Part shown: positions 1-11,448 of the stretch, piece after piece
Layout: each line of letters begins with the position of its first letter
Position numbering within the stretch: position 1 is the first letter of the stretch
The notes under the pieces: generated by a model
The model's input: only the letters and a program-made list of their open reading frames with translations
What the model was told of the DNA's origin: nothing
Databases searched by the model: none
Source: Phragmites australis
Taxonomy: Eukaryota; Streptophyta; Magnoliopsida; Poales; Poaceae
Assembly: GCF_958298935.1 (NCBI RefSeq)
Contig: NC_084924.1
Coordinates: 1,178,001 to 1,242,000 of the forward strand
Direction: 5' to 3'
DNA length: 64,000 nucleotides
Program-made: the position numbers and the translations under genes

Positions 1-3000
1 CCCTCCAGATGCTCGTACTCAAGAAATGATTAATGAAAAGCTTAAGAAAGCTGAAGAGCTTGGTATGGAAAGAAATCTTTCAAACTGCTTTACTTTGCAA
101 AGTACTATGTTTTACTAGTTTTTTTTCTTATAGTTGTATATGTATTTAGCAATTGGGGCCAAGTTAGGGTGAGTATTTCTCCTCGTGTATGTTGTGAAGT
201 CAACCACTCAGTTAATATACCAAATAGGCTAAGCATATGCACCACTGAAACTTTAGTTTTATTTGGTGATGGTGAGAAGCTGTGAGGGTTACTTGTATGA
301 GAGTCCTCAACTGACATTAAGTTATAGTTGGTATATTTGTGGCATATTTTGATCTCTAGACCTTTTCACGATCATAGACAAGTTTTGTGCAACTTTATAG
401 GTTTGCTATTCCAAAAATAAGCCACCTAGCCCTCCTAATCAGGTATTTGGCGCTAGGCGCCCCCTCCTCCTTTTGAAACAGAGTATAGATCTATTGATTA
501 TTTGTTAATTGGACAACAGTGTCTTCAGTAGATTTTTTCTTCTATTATGACGTCAATTTTGTGACCTTTGCATGTCTAGTTGACCAAAATTTGTTGGGTA
601 TTTGTATTGTTGGTATGAATCCTTCCATTCTGCTATTTTCTTAGAAATACTTTAATGGTTGTCCTTTTGGTAGGTGAACAAGGCATGGTAGATGAAGCTC
701 AGAAAGCTTTGGAAGAGGCAGAAACTCTGAAAAAGGTAGCTATTACCATGTTCACCTTAATTTATTATGTTTCTTTTACGAGCCATTTTAAGTAGGTTGT
801 TTTTTAGCCTCGCCGTCGCAGACAAAGGATAGAGATGACTTGCCATTTTTATAACACTGATACTTATATTCCTTTTCTTTGGTTTAATGGACCATTACTG
901 ATGGCTAATTTTGGTTTTGACTTTATGTTAGTTGGCACCACGGCAGGAGCCAGCTTCAGAATCTTCTAAATATACAGTTGCTGATGTTCGAATTGTGAGT
1001 TTTCACACAGCCAAGGGTTTTTTTTCAATCACGTTCTTATCTGTGTTATAACATTAGTTTGCAGTTTGCACTGTATTGTTGTTTGTCTTTTCTGCTAGCT
1101 TCTTTTGATGATTGATTATTATGGCTTATGAGATAACCCTGGTACAATGGTTTATTCTAGATCAGTGGCTTTCGTGATGCCTGACATTATTCTTGGACCC
1201 ACTTAAATTGGAACTAGGAATTTAATGTGTATATTTCTCCTACTCCTAGGCGCTAAAGTTTTATCCTATCTTGCTCAATGATATGATTATACTCTGTAGT
1301 CTAAATGGGAAACTGATTAAACATAAGCATTCCCAATTGTACTTAGAAGTAATTTAACTTGCATAATTCATATTTCCTGAACGTCTTGATGAGATATTGT
1401 CGTACCAGAATCCCATTCTCGTATCAGTTTAAGCTCTTTCAAGTTACAGTTCAGCCTTTACACATTTGGGAATTTATGCCAGTCATGTGTGCACTTGCTT
1501 AGTTCCGAACCTAATGCACTACCGAAATATAAAGTGGTATGCAGACTGTGAACCGTTGCTGCTCCACTAGTATATGTTTATGCACTTATGGCATTACAAA
1601 ATGATATACTAATTATTATATGTTCTTTGAGCACATCAATTTGAATTTTTTGCAACGTCACCTCCATTAAATGACTCTTTCTACAAAGCACCATGTGCAT
1701 TGCATATCTAGAGTTCCAATGTTTGCAATGCACTTATTCAGCATCAATGGGTGCTACCTTTGTGCCTCATGTTTTGAAATGACTTTGATGTGGCGCCAGT
1801 GTTACATCATATGTTGATCCGTATTTCTTGATATTTCTGATCATGGTGAATTAGGTTTGCATGCATATATAATTTTATTTACTCTTAAAGATGCTATGGT
1901 CTACATCATTTTTTAGAGTTTAAGGGTTGTCACTATTTTGTTACATAAATTTTATTTTATATCTATCTATTTACATCATAGTGCAGTACTAGGTACAGCA
2001 TTGCTAATGCCTAATGGTATTCTCTCTCTGTCCACTTAATAGACTGATCAGAAGCTACGCCTCTGTGACATTTGTGGAGCATTTCTGAGTGTATATGACA
2101 AGTAATACTTTAAGATCCTTCGTCCTTCCACTCCCAACATGATCTGAAACTGTCAAATTGCATCTTTAACATGAAAATGAATATATCTCAACACAGTGAT
2201 CGACGTCTCGCTGACCATTTTGGAGGGAAGCTACACTTGGGCTACTTGCTGATTCGTGAAAAACTGAAAGAACTCCAGGTAAATTTCTGCATGCCCAAAA
2301 TACAAATAAGATGCTGGAGAGTTATGAAACAAATTAAGGATTCCTGGCATTGTAAACCATAAATGAATAAAAACAATCAAATCAGGGAACCTGCGCATCT
2401 TATTAGGACTTACATTCTATTTGTCTATTAGAATATAAGTTGGATTTATTCCTTTGTCCTTTCTCTAAATTTGTTAAGGTGCAAATTTATCAGGTGCTGA
2501 GTGTAATGTACCATTTTCTACTTTAAAGAGTTACTATGTTTTGGGCCTTTTGGCATCTGTGAGTTTTCTTATCTCAAGGAAGAGCCTCCATGTTCTCACC
2601 TTTCTTATATATTATTTCATTTCTCACATTGGAGGGCACTATGGTTATTACGATAGTCATTACAGGAATTAGTCAATGTTGCGTATTTGGAATCTCATGT
2701 GACAATCATCTTCACACCCATGGCAACAGCTGTCACTGTATGTTGACAAATGTAAGCATAGGAGCGTGCAAAACATGGTATGAAGAATCATGTTTACTTA
2801 ATTGTGAAAAATTCCTTATATGCTCTGCTTAGTATTATGTTGATCAGAAGCTGGAGGTTGCTTTTCTGCTGGGTGATCATATTATGTAGACCTGGTGATA
2901 AATAGTACTGGTTAAGTTATCCTGAAAGCACTCTCCTTTTGCCATCCTTTGCTGTAAGTGACAACTTGTTCATATGCTACCCGCTCCATGAGTTTGTAAG

Positions 3001-3643
3001 TTATAATATGCTGAAGCAGCCTTGCCTATAATGTATCACTTGCCCTTTCTTTTGGAACGTTGCCTTTTATTTGTAAGTATGCCAAAACATCATCATTTTT
3101 GCCATCATAAAATACGCTATCTTCCAGGAGCAGAGAAATAAAAGAAGGAAGGACAGATCTGAAGATGATAGACGGTATGGTATCCCCCACCCTTATTATT
3201 TTAGTCAGTAATGAAATTATCTGAAAGTACTTGTTTGGCTTTTTAGATCAAGAGAACACAGCAAGGACCCCAACAACCGAGCATCCAGGGAAAGAAAGGA
3301 CAGAGTTGAGTCTCGAGAAAGTAGAAGAGATCACGATAGGGATCGCGATAGACGCCATGATAGAGACCGTCGCCATGACCGTGATCGGGATAGAGATTAC
3401 GACCGCTCCCGCGGCCATGATTCAAGGAGAAGGGACCGTTCTCGATCCAGGGAGCGCAGGTATTGCTGAATGGTTTCTCTTGCATAATAAATCGTAACTT
3501 CATGCTTGTAGAGCTAGATTGTGTGGCATGTAGCATGGCAAAGAACATATGAAGTTCTCTGCCTTTTGATTTGAAACCCTTTAGTCGTCACTTGTCTAAC
3601 CTAGATATTTGTTGCAATTTTCAGGCGCCATGATAGATACTGA
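1..3643 (+). CDS. LUC7-like U1 snRNP-associated splicing factor (3' part)
   Basis: LUC7-family proteins bind U1 snRNP and help choose 5' splice sites in the nucleus. The gene is cut by the window start, so the N-terminal first zinc finger is missing. Exons read: 1-62, 674-735, 932-994, 2043-2101, 2197-2278, 3128-3174, 3247-3459 and 3625-3643, all GT-AG with matching phases. The first exons give a charged helix (QEMINEKLKKAEELG, then GMVDEAQKALEEAETLKK). Next comes the second zinc finger, with CDICGAFLSVYDND followed by RRLADHFGGKLHLGY; its CxxC and HxxxxxH ligands are present. Exon 7 is an RS/RD-rich tail (repeated HDRDRD and SRSRERR), and the protein ends HDRY at TGA 3641-3643. The introns of about 1 kb hold no recognisable gene. 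The next gene is convergent. Family assignment is firm; the LUC7 subclass is not resolved. Confidence 0.9.
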
Positions 3644-4453
3644 ATGCTGCTCCATGGTTGGCTGATTTTGGAGTGCTCTCGTCTTTCCGCATGATAGCTT
3701 GTTGCTTCGAGATATTGTTGAGTTGTGCTTTGTATCTTCTGAAAGTTCTCGCTTGAGAAATCTGAAAGTACTATCGCCTTAGTTGCTGGGTTGATGCAGG
3801 CAATCTTATGCATTTTGTACTGTTCTACATACCTGTGGCGCCTCAAGAACTTTGGCATCAATTCAGGCTTTGGGAAACCGTCTTGACAGCTAAATGAGTC
3901 GAGATCTTTTTGTGTTTTAATGCATCTGAAATCATAAGCGACTTGTTCCAGTGGATGGAGTGGCGTTAATCCAATTCGTTCAACTTCTGAATACCTTTGT
4001 TCAGTCTTATTGTGTTTGCTGAGTAGGTTGTGGCTTTCCCATTTACGCTTTCACAGGAACTGTACTTCACTGAAGAGGATTAAAGTCTTGCTCCGTTCTG
4101 CCCTTGAATTGAGCAAGAAAATGTCGATTTCTGCCTTGTCCAGGTAGAATCAAGTAGTCTCAGTACCTATTCCCTTGTACAACCTGCAGTAGGCAAGGCC
4201 GATTGGTCCTCCAGCAGCACAAGCTTCAGGCTTTTGCCTGAGCATGGTGGGCTAAGCTGTTGCCACATCACTTAGAACGTCACAAGCGTCGGTTCGGTGA
4301 GCACTAGCCTGAATGAAAAAATGCATGCATTTCTAGAACACAAATACAAGAAAAAGGCATCATTTTCTCTCAACCTGAAGCAGAATTCTGGTATGATATG
4401 AACACACTCAAAACCTGAAGCTTTTCGACGCAGAAGAATCGAAGAAACCAAAT
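3644..4453. other. Convergent 3' flanks of LUC7-like and plastid S6 genes
   Basis: The first ~400 bases after the LUC7-like stop codon are probably its 3' UTR. The rest is shared convergent intergenic sequence up to the S6 stop codon. Short open frames here show no family motif, and I see no repeat. Confidence 0.5.
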
Positions 4454-5692
4454 TTAGAAGGCCTTCCGCTTGCGGACCTTGAAGCTGGTCGACCGGATGA
4501 CATCGTCGTCGGCATTGAGCCTTTGCTGCAGAGCGTCCAAGGACTCCGGCTTGGTGAAGTAGGTGACGAGGAGGTATATGCCGTCGTAGTAGGTGGACGG
4601 CAGGCCGGTCCGGCTGTTCCTCTTCCTGATGCTGTATGCCAGTGGGATGACTCCCCGGTTGAAGACCTCCACGTACATGGCGCCGCCGGCGACAAGCAGC
4701 TGCAACACGGGGAGCACCAAGGTAAGCAGAGTTGCCGACGAAACGGACCGATACACAGATGGTAAGAGTGGAGAATGGGTGGTTCACTTGAGGATCGAAT
4801 GGCATTTTAGACTTGCATAGGTATAGAACAAAATCAAGTTCTTTGCTAATTGTTCGTTACTTGTGCACACTAATGTAGGAGTTTGCGCACACAATTGATA
4901 GACTCACATGGCAAGATTATTGAAGATCGTCGTCATTTTGATAGCTTGTGTAATGTCCCGGTGTGCTACCGTACCATTGCTGTCAATGCTCTTACAGTTA
5001 CAGACATTTGGTGCTGCATCATTCTCTTGGGAGAGTATAAGCTTTGCATTTTCACTACCAATCGATAGATCATCCAACTTATAGGCAGCGATAATGTTTG
5101 ACGCATGAGCAAAAAAGAAGACATTTTTGGACGAGATGGTCTAGTATCACACGCTCATACCGGCAAACGATAAGATTTTTCAGGCAGGCACCATAAGCAG
5201 CTAGCTTCCTAGGAATTCATGTGGAATGCAGACGAGAGGTGATCGGATTGCGTTGTAGAGCAGGTAAATGGAGCGATCGAATAGGCGTACCTCCTCGTAG
5301 CGCTGGATGAGGGCGAGACGCTCCTCCTCGGACATGTCGGGGCGGAGCACCACCATGGTCTCGTACTGGCGCAGCCCTGGCGGGCAGGGCGGCATCTCGC
5401 GCTCCTCCAGCGCCAGCGCCGCCTCCGCGGCCGACATCCCGAGCCCGCCGCCGCCGAGTCCCAGCCCGGCGCCGAACCCCGCGGAGGAGCCCCCCTCGTC
5501 GCCGACCCCCTCGTCCTCGGCGCCGCTGGCCGCAGACGCCGAGCCGCCGTAGAAGGACGCGGCGTAGCCGGCGGAGACCGCGCGGGCGCTGGCGCGGGCC
5601 GAGGGGAGGTGCAGTGTGGCGGGCACGCGAGAGCGGAAGGGCGGGAGCGTAGGGAGTGTAGTGGCGGCGGAGGAGGAGAGGGGCAGCGCCAT
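4454..5692 (-). CDS. Plastid 30S ribosomal protein S6 (bS6c, S6 alpha)
   Basis: This is a nuclear gene for the plastid small-subunit protein bS6. It has two exons on the minus strand: 5291-5692 (start ATG 5692) and 4454-4699 (stop TAA 4454-4456), both phase 0, giving 215 aa. The N-terminus is a Ser/Ala/Pro-rich transit peptide (MALPLSSSAATTLPTLPPF). A low-complexity Gly/Ser/Ala linker of about 40 residues follows. The S6 fold starts at LRQYETMVVLRPDMSEEE, continues with AMYVEVFNRGVIPLAYSIRK, and ends ADDDVIRSTSFKVRKRKAF. YETM, NRG and the basic VRKRK tail are typical of plastid S6. An in-frame ATG at 5704 would add four residues (MPPP); I prefer 5692 because MALPL starts a cleaner transit peptide. 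The gene is intact. Confidence 0.9.
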
Positions 5693-5704
5693 GGGTGGCG
5701 GCAT

Positions 5705-7228
5705 TGGAGGGAAGCCGAGGGGAGGGCGGAGGTGCTGTTCGTGTCCACTGGATAGATAAGGATAGGACGCCACGCCCGCCTTAAAAACTCCGTTTGGACG
5801 AATTTTGGACATGTTAGATAACATTGTTTGGACAAATTTTGCCGCGTTTAAAGTTTAACACAGGGCTTAAAAGCTTAACTGCGAGTTATCCAACAATGGC
5901 ACTTTAATCTAGTGCGCAACAAGTTCAATGAGTTCTAGTCACGGTACTTACTTTGGTGGTTTATTTGAACTCTGTTTAGCGATAACTAATGACTATTTTA
6001 AGATGAAGTGTGAATTTTACAGGAACATAGTAAATTGTTTTGAACTGTGATAGATAGTATGAAATGACTGATTTACATATGAAAAAAAAGTCAATGACAT
6101 GTGTTCGACCTATTGTCGCTGGTATATAATGAATTAAATTGTCTTGCTTGTTGCGCTCATACTTCCCTCCCATCCCTTCACTTCTCTCGGTGCCTTTGTT
6201 CCTTTTGTTTTTAACTCATTGTTCTATTTTACCTGTTGCTGTCGTACTAGGGCTAGGTATCCATCGTGTCTAACCAAATTTTGGTTCTGTCCAGATAATT
6301 TGGCCGTTGCTTGATTCGGAACTGAAATTTGGCTACCAAGTGAATTTGGTCATACCGAGTTGTTCGTCCAGCCAAATGTTGGCTAAGTTGGCGCAAGCAA
6401 ATCGCTGATCAAATTTTGGCTCAGCTACATGATGATGTGGTAGTTGGAGAGTGGCTCCGATTTGGGTTGGATCTGAGCGGTCACTCCTCCGCCCTCCCGT
6501 GCGTCTCGTGTGTGGCACCTCCCTCTCCCTGGCTCCCCCTTGCTCACGGTCTATGGCTCACACCACCATCGGGTTTTGGATTCACGTCGGATCAGAGCTA
6601 AAGGTAGTTTTGCACCTGATAAGAATTTCATAACCAAGTCGGACGTAATGTCTCTGGTTTCGAGTCTGGTGCATTCTTACTTCATCTAGTCCCAATCCAA
6701 CTCATTATCACTAAAGCTATTAAAAAAGTTCGAGACTCGCGAGCTACTTGAACTCGACTCGTTATAAGCTCAATTCAAGTTTGTCTCAAGACCTTAACAA
6801 GCTAAGCTTAGGTCTAGCCACAAGCTCGAGAGCCTATCGAGCTCGAATAGCTTATCAAAAGCTCAGCTAACTCTAACTACTATCCGTTGAGGCAAAGCCG
6901 ATGTCTATTTACTTTAGTCAATTTTTTTTAATCTTATCATCAAACCTAAAATCCAATCGTCCAACCTAAAATCCAATCGTCCAACCTCAAATTCACGTGA
7001 CTATATACTTATATGACTCATAGATAGTGCTATAAAAAAAGTTCGAAGTACGTGAGCTACTCGAACTTTAACTCGTTTTAGACTCGATTTGAGGTTTAAA
7101 AAGCCAAGCTCAAATTTAATTATAAGCTCAACCAAATATTTGGTTCGGATCACACTCGACTCGAATTTCTATAAAATTCAAATTTGAGATGATGAACTCA
7201 CTTGAGCTCAGATAGTTGACAGCACTAA
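5705..7228. other. Intergenic region between plastid S6 and LEA2 genes
   Basis: This divergent upstream region lies between a minus-strand and a plus-strand gene. It is AT-rich and contains no supported gene. It holds two diverged direct repeats rich in TTCGA and GAGCT motifs (about 6713-6800 and 7028-7115). Between them is a 20-bp unit repeated twice at 6943-6982. Confidence 0.5.
6943..6982. repeat. 20-bp tandem repeat, two copies
   Basis: The unit AACCTAAAATCCAATCGTCC occurs twice head to tail. A third partial copy, starting AACCT, follows directly. Confidence 0.7.
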
Positions 7229-7231
7229 TTA

Positions 7232-7567
7232 GGCCATCTCCAGCAGATCCTCTAAAAATTCATCCCCTATAATACTATTACAGCATCCTTTAACACTATT
7301 ACAGTATCTCCTATTTTTTTAATCTCCAGTAGCTACCATATTTCCTATCTTCTATTACTTTCTCCCTCCCCTCGGACCCATGTGCATACGCTAGCTACAG
7401 TGATACAGGTGCTCCAACCGGCCTCAAATTTGCTGTTCTCAATTTCCAATCGGCATCACGGTAGCTGCTGAAAAGGTCGTATGCGGTAGCTGCTGAAGAC
7501 GTATACGAGAGCTCCAATCGATAAAAATACAGATGCGGCTCATTTGCTGGCACTGCTGGAGAAGGCC
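7232..7567. mobile_element. Tourist-like MITE (PIF/Harbinger type) upstream of LEA2
   Basis: The element is 336 bp, non-coding and bounded by terminal inverted repeats. The left end reads GGCCATCTCCAGCAG and the reverse complement of the right end reads GGCCTTCTCCAGCAG (14/15 match). A 3-bp target duplication TTA flanks it at 7229-7231 and 7568-7570. TTA/TAA duplications with G/C-starting inverted repeats are typical of Tourist MITEs. It ends only 229 bp before the LEA2 start codon, so it probably lies in the promoter or 5' UTR. Confidence 0.75.
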
Positions 7568-7796
7568 TTATCACCGTTACTTCTTTGTGTTCCTGAGTGC
7601 TCCGCTCCTGATTGCTCAAGCTGTGAAGCTGAGGTGGACAGACAATCAGACAAAGGGGTCGGTCCAACCACACTCCTGCACGTGCTTGCTGCCTCTGCTC
7701 TCGCTCTCCTCCCTCGCTTCCGTCTCGAGACGGAAGCAATCTCTGATCTCACTCTCACGTTCTTGGTTTTTTTCTCCGCCAGCGACAGCGTCGAGC

Positions 7797-9421
7797 ATGT
7801 CTTCGTCGGAGAACATCACGGTGACCGAACGCGGCGGCAAGGACAAGGACCATGACGAGGGCGGCGGCGGCTTCATCGACAAGGTGAAGGACTTCATCCA
7901 CGACATCGGCGAGAAGATCGAGGAGGCCGTCGGCTTCGGCAAGCCCACCGCCGACGTCTCCGGCATCCACATCCCCCACATCAGCCTCCACCGCGCCGAC
8001 CTCGTCGTGGACGTCCTCATCAAGAACCCCAACCCCGTCCCCATCCCGCTCGTCGACATCGACTACCTCATCGACAGCGACGGCCGCAAGCTCGTCTCCG
8101 GCCTCATCCCCGACGCTGGCACCATCCACGCCCACGGCGAGGAGACCGTCAAGATCCCCGTCTCCCTCGTCTTCGACGACATCAAGAGCACCTACAAGGA
8201 CATCCAGCCCGGGAGCATCATCCCCTACCTCGTCCGCGTCGTCCTCCTCGTCGACGTCCCCATCATCGGCCGGATCAAGATCCCGCTCGAGAAGACCGGC
8301 GAGATCCCCGTCCCCTACAAGCCCGACGTCGACGTCGAGAAGATCAAGTTCCACAGGTTCTCCTTCGACGACACTACCGCCACGCTTCACCTCAAGCTCG
8401 AGAACAAGAACGATTTCGACCTCGGACTCAACATGCTCCAGTACGAGATGTGGCTCGGCGACGACAGCATCGCCTCCGCCGAGCTCACGCAGAGCGCCAA
8501 GATCGAGAAGCAGGGGATCACCAGGATGCAAGTCCCGTTCAGCTTCAGCCCCAAGGATTTCGGATCAGCTGTCTGGGACATGATCAGGGGCAGGGGGACA
8601 GGGTACACCATCAAGGGGAAGATTGATGTGGACACCCCGTTTGGGAACATGAAACTGCCCATCAGCAAAGAGGGTGGAACCACTCGCCTCAAGAAGGACG
8701 AGGACGAGGACGACGACGACGAGGTATATGCTTGCTTCTGCTGCCTGTTGATTGATCTATCATCTTCCATGCTCTGCACTCATTCTTCATATTCGTGTAC
8801 TAGACTAGTTCAGTCCTGTTTGACTAGAATGATAGTGGAAGAGATAAATTGAGCACAAGCATGGATTAATTTTAGTTGTCTTACCAAGCCAAGTTTTCTA
8901 CTTCATGAATGCAATAGCTGAACTTACTTGGCCTTCAATTTCTGATTGTTCTAGTGAAGGATGGATACTAAAAATAGTTGCAATAAAAATGGCCAAAAAG
9001 GCTCAATCAGTTTTGCCTTCATAAACCTCTAGATAAGCCAAAGAAATGTATTCAAGTTTAGCCTAGAAATTCTGTTGTCTGCGGCAGATATTCAGTGCAT
9101 GCTCAAATACCTGCCACTGATAAACTTAGAATACCATTATTCTGTTTCAGATGATGTTAGCTGAAACTATATCCATATCATAACACAATCTTATGGGGAA
9201 AATTCAGGAAGACATGTAGTGCCGGCAATTGCTGTCTATCAGCACATTGGATTTGTCATAACAAATAGATTAGGGGAGCGAAGTTTAACTTCTTTTTTAC
9301 TATCCTATAGAAATAAATTGGGTTGCTTCCACATCATAAAGCGGCGCTCTTAGCAGTACCATTCTTGTTTCCTGGAACCTTGCTAACCTCTGTATCTGAA
9401 CTACTGTTTTTGCAGGAGTGA
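7797..9421 (+). CDS. LEA_2 (WHy-domain) desiccation-related protein
   Basis: LEA14/LEA_2 proteins are folded cytosolic or nuclear proteins induced by drought and cold. Exon 1 is 7797-8723. A 692-bp intron separates it from a tiny last exon, 9416-9421, which adds only Glu and the stop. The product is 310 aa. After an acidic/Gly-rich N-terminus (MSSSENITVTERGGKDKDHD) comes an amphipathic helix (FIDKVKDFIHDIGEKIEEAV). Two tandem WHy modules follow, with ADLVVDVLIKNPNPVPIPL near residues 80-98 and TATLHLKLENKNDFDLGL near 194-211. The NPNPxPIPL pattern is diagnostic. The C-terminus is an Asp/Glu run (DEDEDDDDEE). ATG 7797 was chosen because the family homology starts there; the open frame upstream to 7533 runs into the MITE. 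Codon 3 positions are almost all G/C, as in many grass single-exon-like genes. Confidence 0.9.
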
Positions 9422-11448
9422 AGTGCTGCTGTTAGCGAACAGGCAAGATAGTTAAGCATCAAGAATGGAGAATGTTTTATGGGGATAGTCCACCCGTACG
9501 CTTATCACTAGTCAAGCTCATGCTTTAGTTCTTGATGCCTTGTTTGATTACAGATCTGATGTCCGAACCACCTCCATGCCGTATGCTTCATTGTGAACTG
9601 GTCTTGTGACTGCTTTGTGCTGTTCATCTAGTTGTCTCGTGCATGAATTCTGTGTGCGTTAAGGGCTCCAGACTTTGTGATTGGAATAACAATAAAGTCC
9701 ATCACCCCTTGTTCTTTGTGGGGCTGGTTGGTAGGTTTTCCGTGTTTTCAAACGTTGTGTTGATGCAAGTTTTTTCTCCTCGCCCAAACTTTGACATGTT
9801 TGCTATGCTTAGTACACGTTTTTTCCTTCCACGTGATTCTATTATCTACTTTATAATTTTTTTCACCTACCCTTCTGACACAAATCTCAATATGAATAAA
9901 CGGTCTTAATAAACCATATATATGGGTATAGCCTAGTAGAATTTTCCCTTCTTCGTGGCGATTCCATCCTTTTCTTTTCTACTTACTGTTTTTTCCTGCT
10001 TTATTACTACAATTGGCAGCTGTCATGGTAGCTTGTTCTAAGAAAAAATAAGAACGAACAAACGATGCACTCACATCGATCACGAGTCACGCGACATATG
10101 TATGTGCCAAGTGCAAAACTGGATGTATTTTTGGATTGTGCGCACGCGGTGTGGAATTGGGATCTGGAAATGAGATGGGTGCTTTGCCATGAGGTTTCTG
10201 TATGCGATCTAGACATCTACATTGTTGGTGCTGCTGCTGTGATCGAGTAATCTGGAATTTCTTCGCGGGTGATTTGGAGTGACTGATCGGACAGCTGAGT
10301 GACGAGCGGGGCGCCGAGGGAATTGGATGGCTTCTCCTGTCGGCACCGGCCGCAAGGCAGGCCGTGTTGTCCAGGTAGCGCAGGAGTAGCGGCGCAGGCC
10401 TGGAGCGGACAAGGCGATTCCTTCACCGAGCCGAGCGTAAGGGGCGCGCGGCGGTGCTCCGGCGATACAGCGACCCCTGCGGTGGTCGGTAAATCAAATA
10501 CCGTCCACCCCTGGGCATCAGAAGCCGTTAGATCGGACATATGCGGCCACGATTGGCGTCGATAATTGCAAGGAGAGACTCTCTTCTTCTTCCTCGCTCG
10601 ACAGCCCTTTCCCCTCGACGACGCGCTGAGCAGAGCTCCGGCGAGGCATGGCACCGGATGGCGGAAGGCGATCGCAGGCTTTTGTTGGTACCATCTGTCT
10701 CATCGCGAGGCCAATAGGCCCAAGAAGGCGGCGGCGAATCTCCTCCGACGGCAGAGCTTCGTTGGCTTCTTGTTCAGCAGTCAAACCATCTGCGGGCTCA
10801 AATTCAGTTGCCTTTGTTTCAGCCAAACTCTAAAAGCGCATCAGGCAATCGTTGTTCAACAACGCCCAAGGATCCAACCAGGGATGCACTCTAGTTCATA
10901 GAATTTTTTTCCACCATAACCATCATTAATAAAATGAACTAAACAATCAGGTAGAATAGCATTTTAGTTCAAAAAAAGTTCGTTTTGGGTCGAACCAGTA
11001 GCAGGGAACTCGTAAACCATCATGGCTTGCAGGAATGCAGGATGAAAATCCCATCAGATTCTTCAAGTGCAGACATATACAGTCTGCTCACTTTCAAAAA
11101 TCTACTGACATCGTTTCTTTAACTGAGCTTCCCACATCCACATGCCTGAAAACACTTGCACACAGTTGCGTTACTATACAGCTCATGGTTTTTTTTTTCC
11201 CGCGGGACTCTGATCCAAATACGGAGTCTACAAAAAACTGTCCCCTAAGAAAACCAGGTTTCTTTTTACATGACGTTAGCTCTCTCATGATGTTGTCTTG
11301 GTTGAGGACCTTCCTGATGGCATCGGTTTTGCGCTATCACTTGTCTAGTGTCTATGAATCCAATGTTAGTGGATGTCCACACACAAATGCACTTATGTAC
11401 ACCTGTTTTCTTCCTCTTCTCTTGCCAACCACCATCTAGCAGTTAAAG
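9422..11448. other. Intergenic region downstream of LEA2
   Basis: The first ~300 bases are a likely LEA2 3' UTR. The remainder has no supported gene. A minus-strand frame at 10518-10826 (starts MAETKATEFEPADGL) is open for 102 aa but I do not recognise it. The stretch 10450-10575, read on the minus strand, resembles 56206-56350. Confidence 0.4.
10450..10575 (-). repeat. Dispersed repeat shared with 56206-56350
   Basis: Read on the minus strand, this contains in order TGGCCGCATATGTCCGATC, CCCAGGGGTGGACGGTATTT, TTTACCGACCACC and GCCGGAGCAC. The same words occur in the same order at 56206-56350 on the plus strand, with roughly 75-80% identity by eye. No coding homology continues beyond it here. 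Confidence 0.6.

Noticed and set aside
7755..8531. Open frame of 258 aa on the minus strand, very rich in Asp, Val, Gly and Leu
   Set aside because: It is the antisense shadow of the GC3-rich LEA2 coding exon; its composition mirrors GTC/GAC codons and it has no family motif.
10217..10654. 145-aa minus-strand frame
   Set aside because: No recognisable family; it overlaps a dispersed repeat and a second open frame. There is not enough to call a gene.
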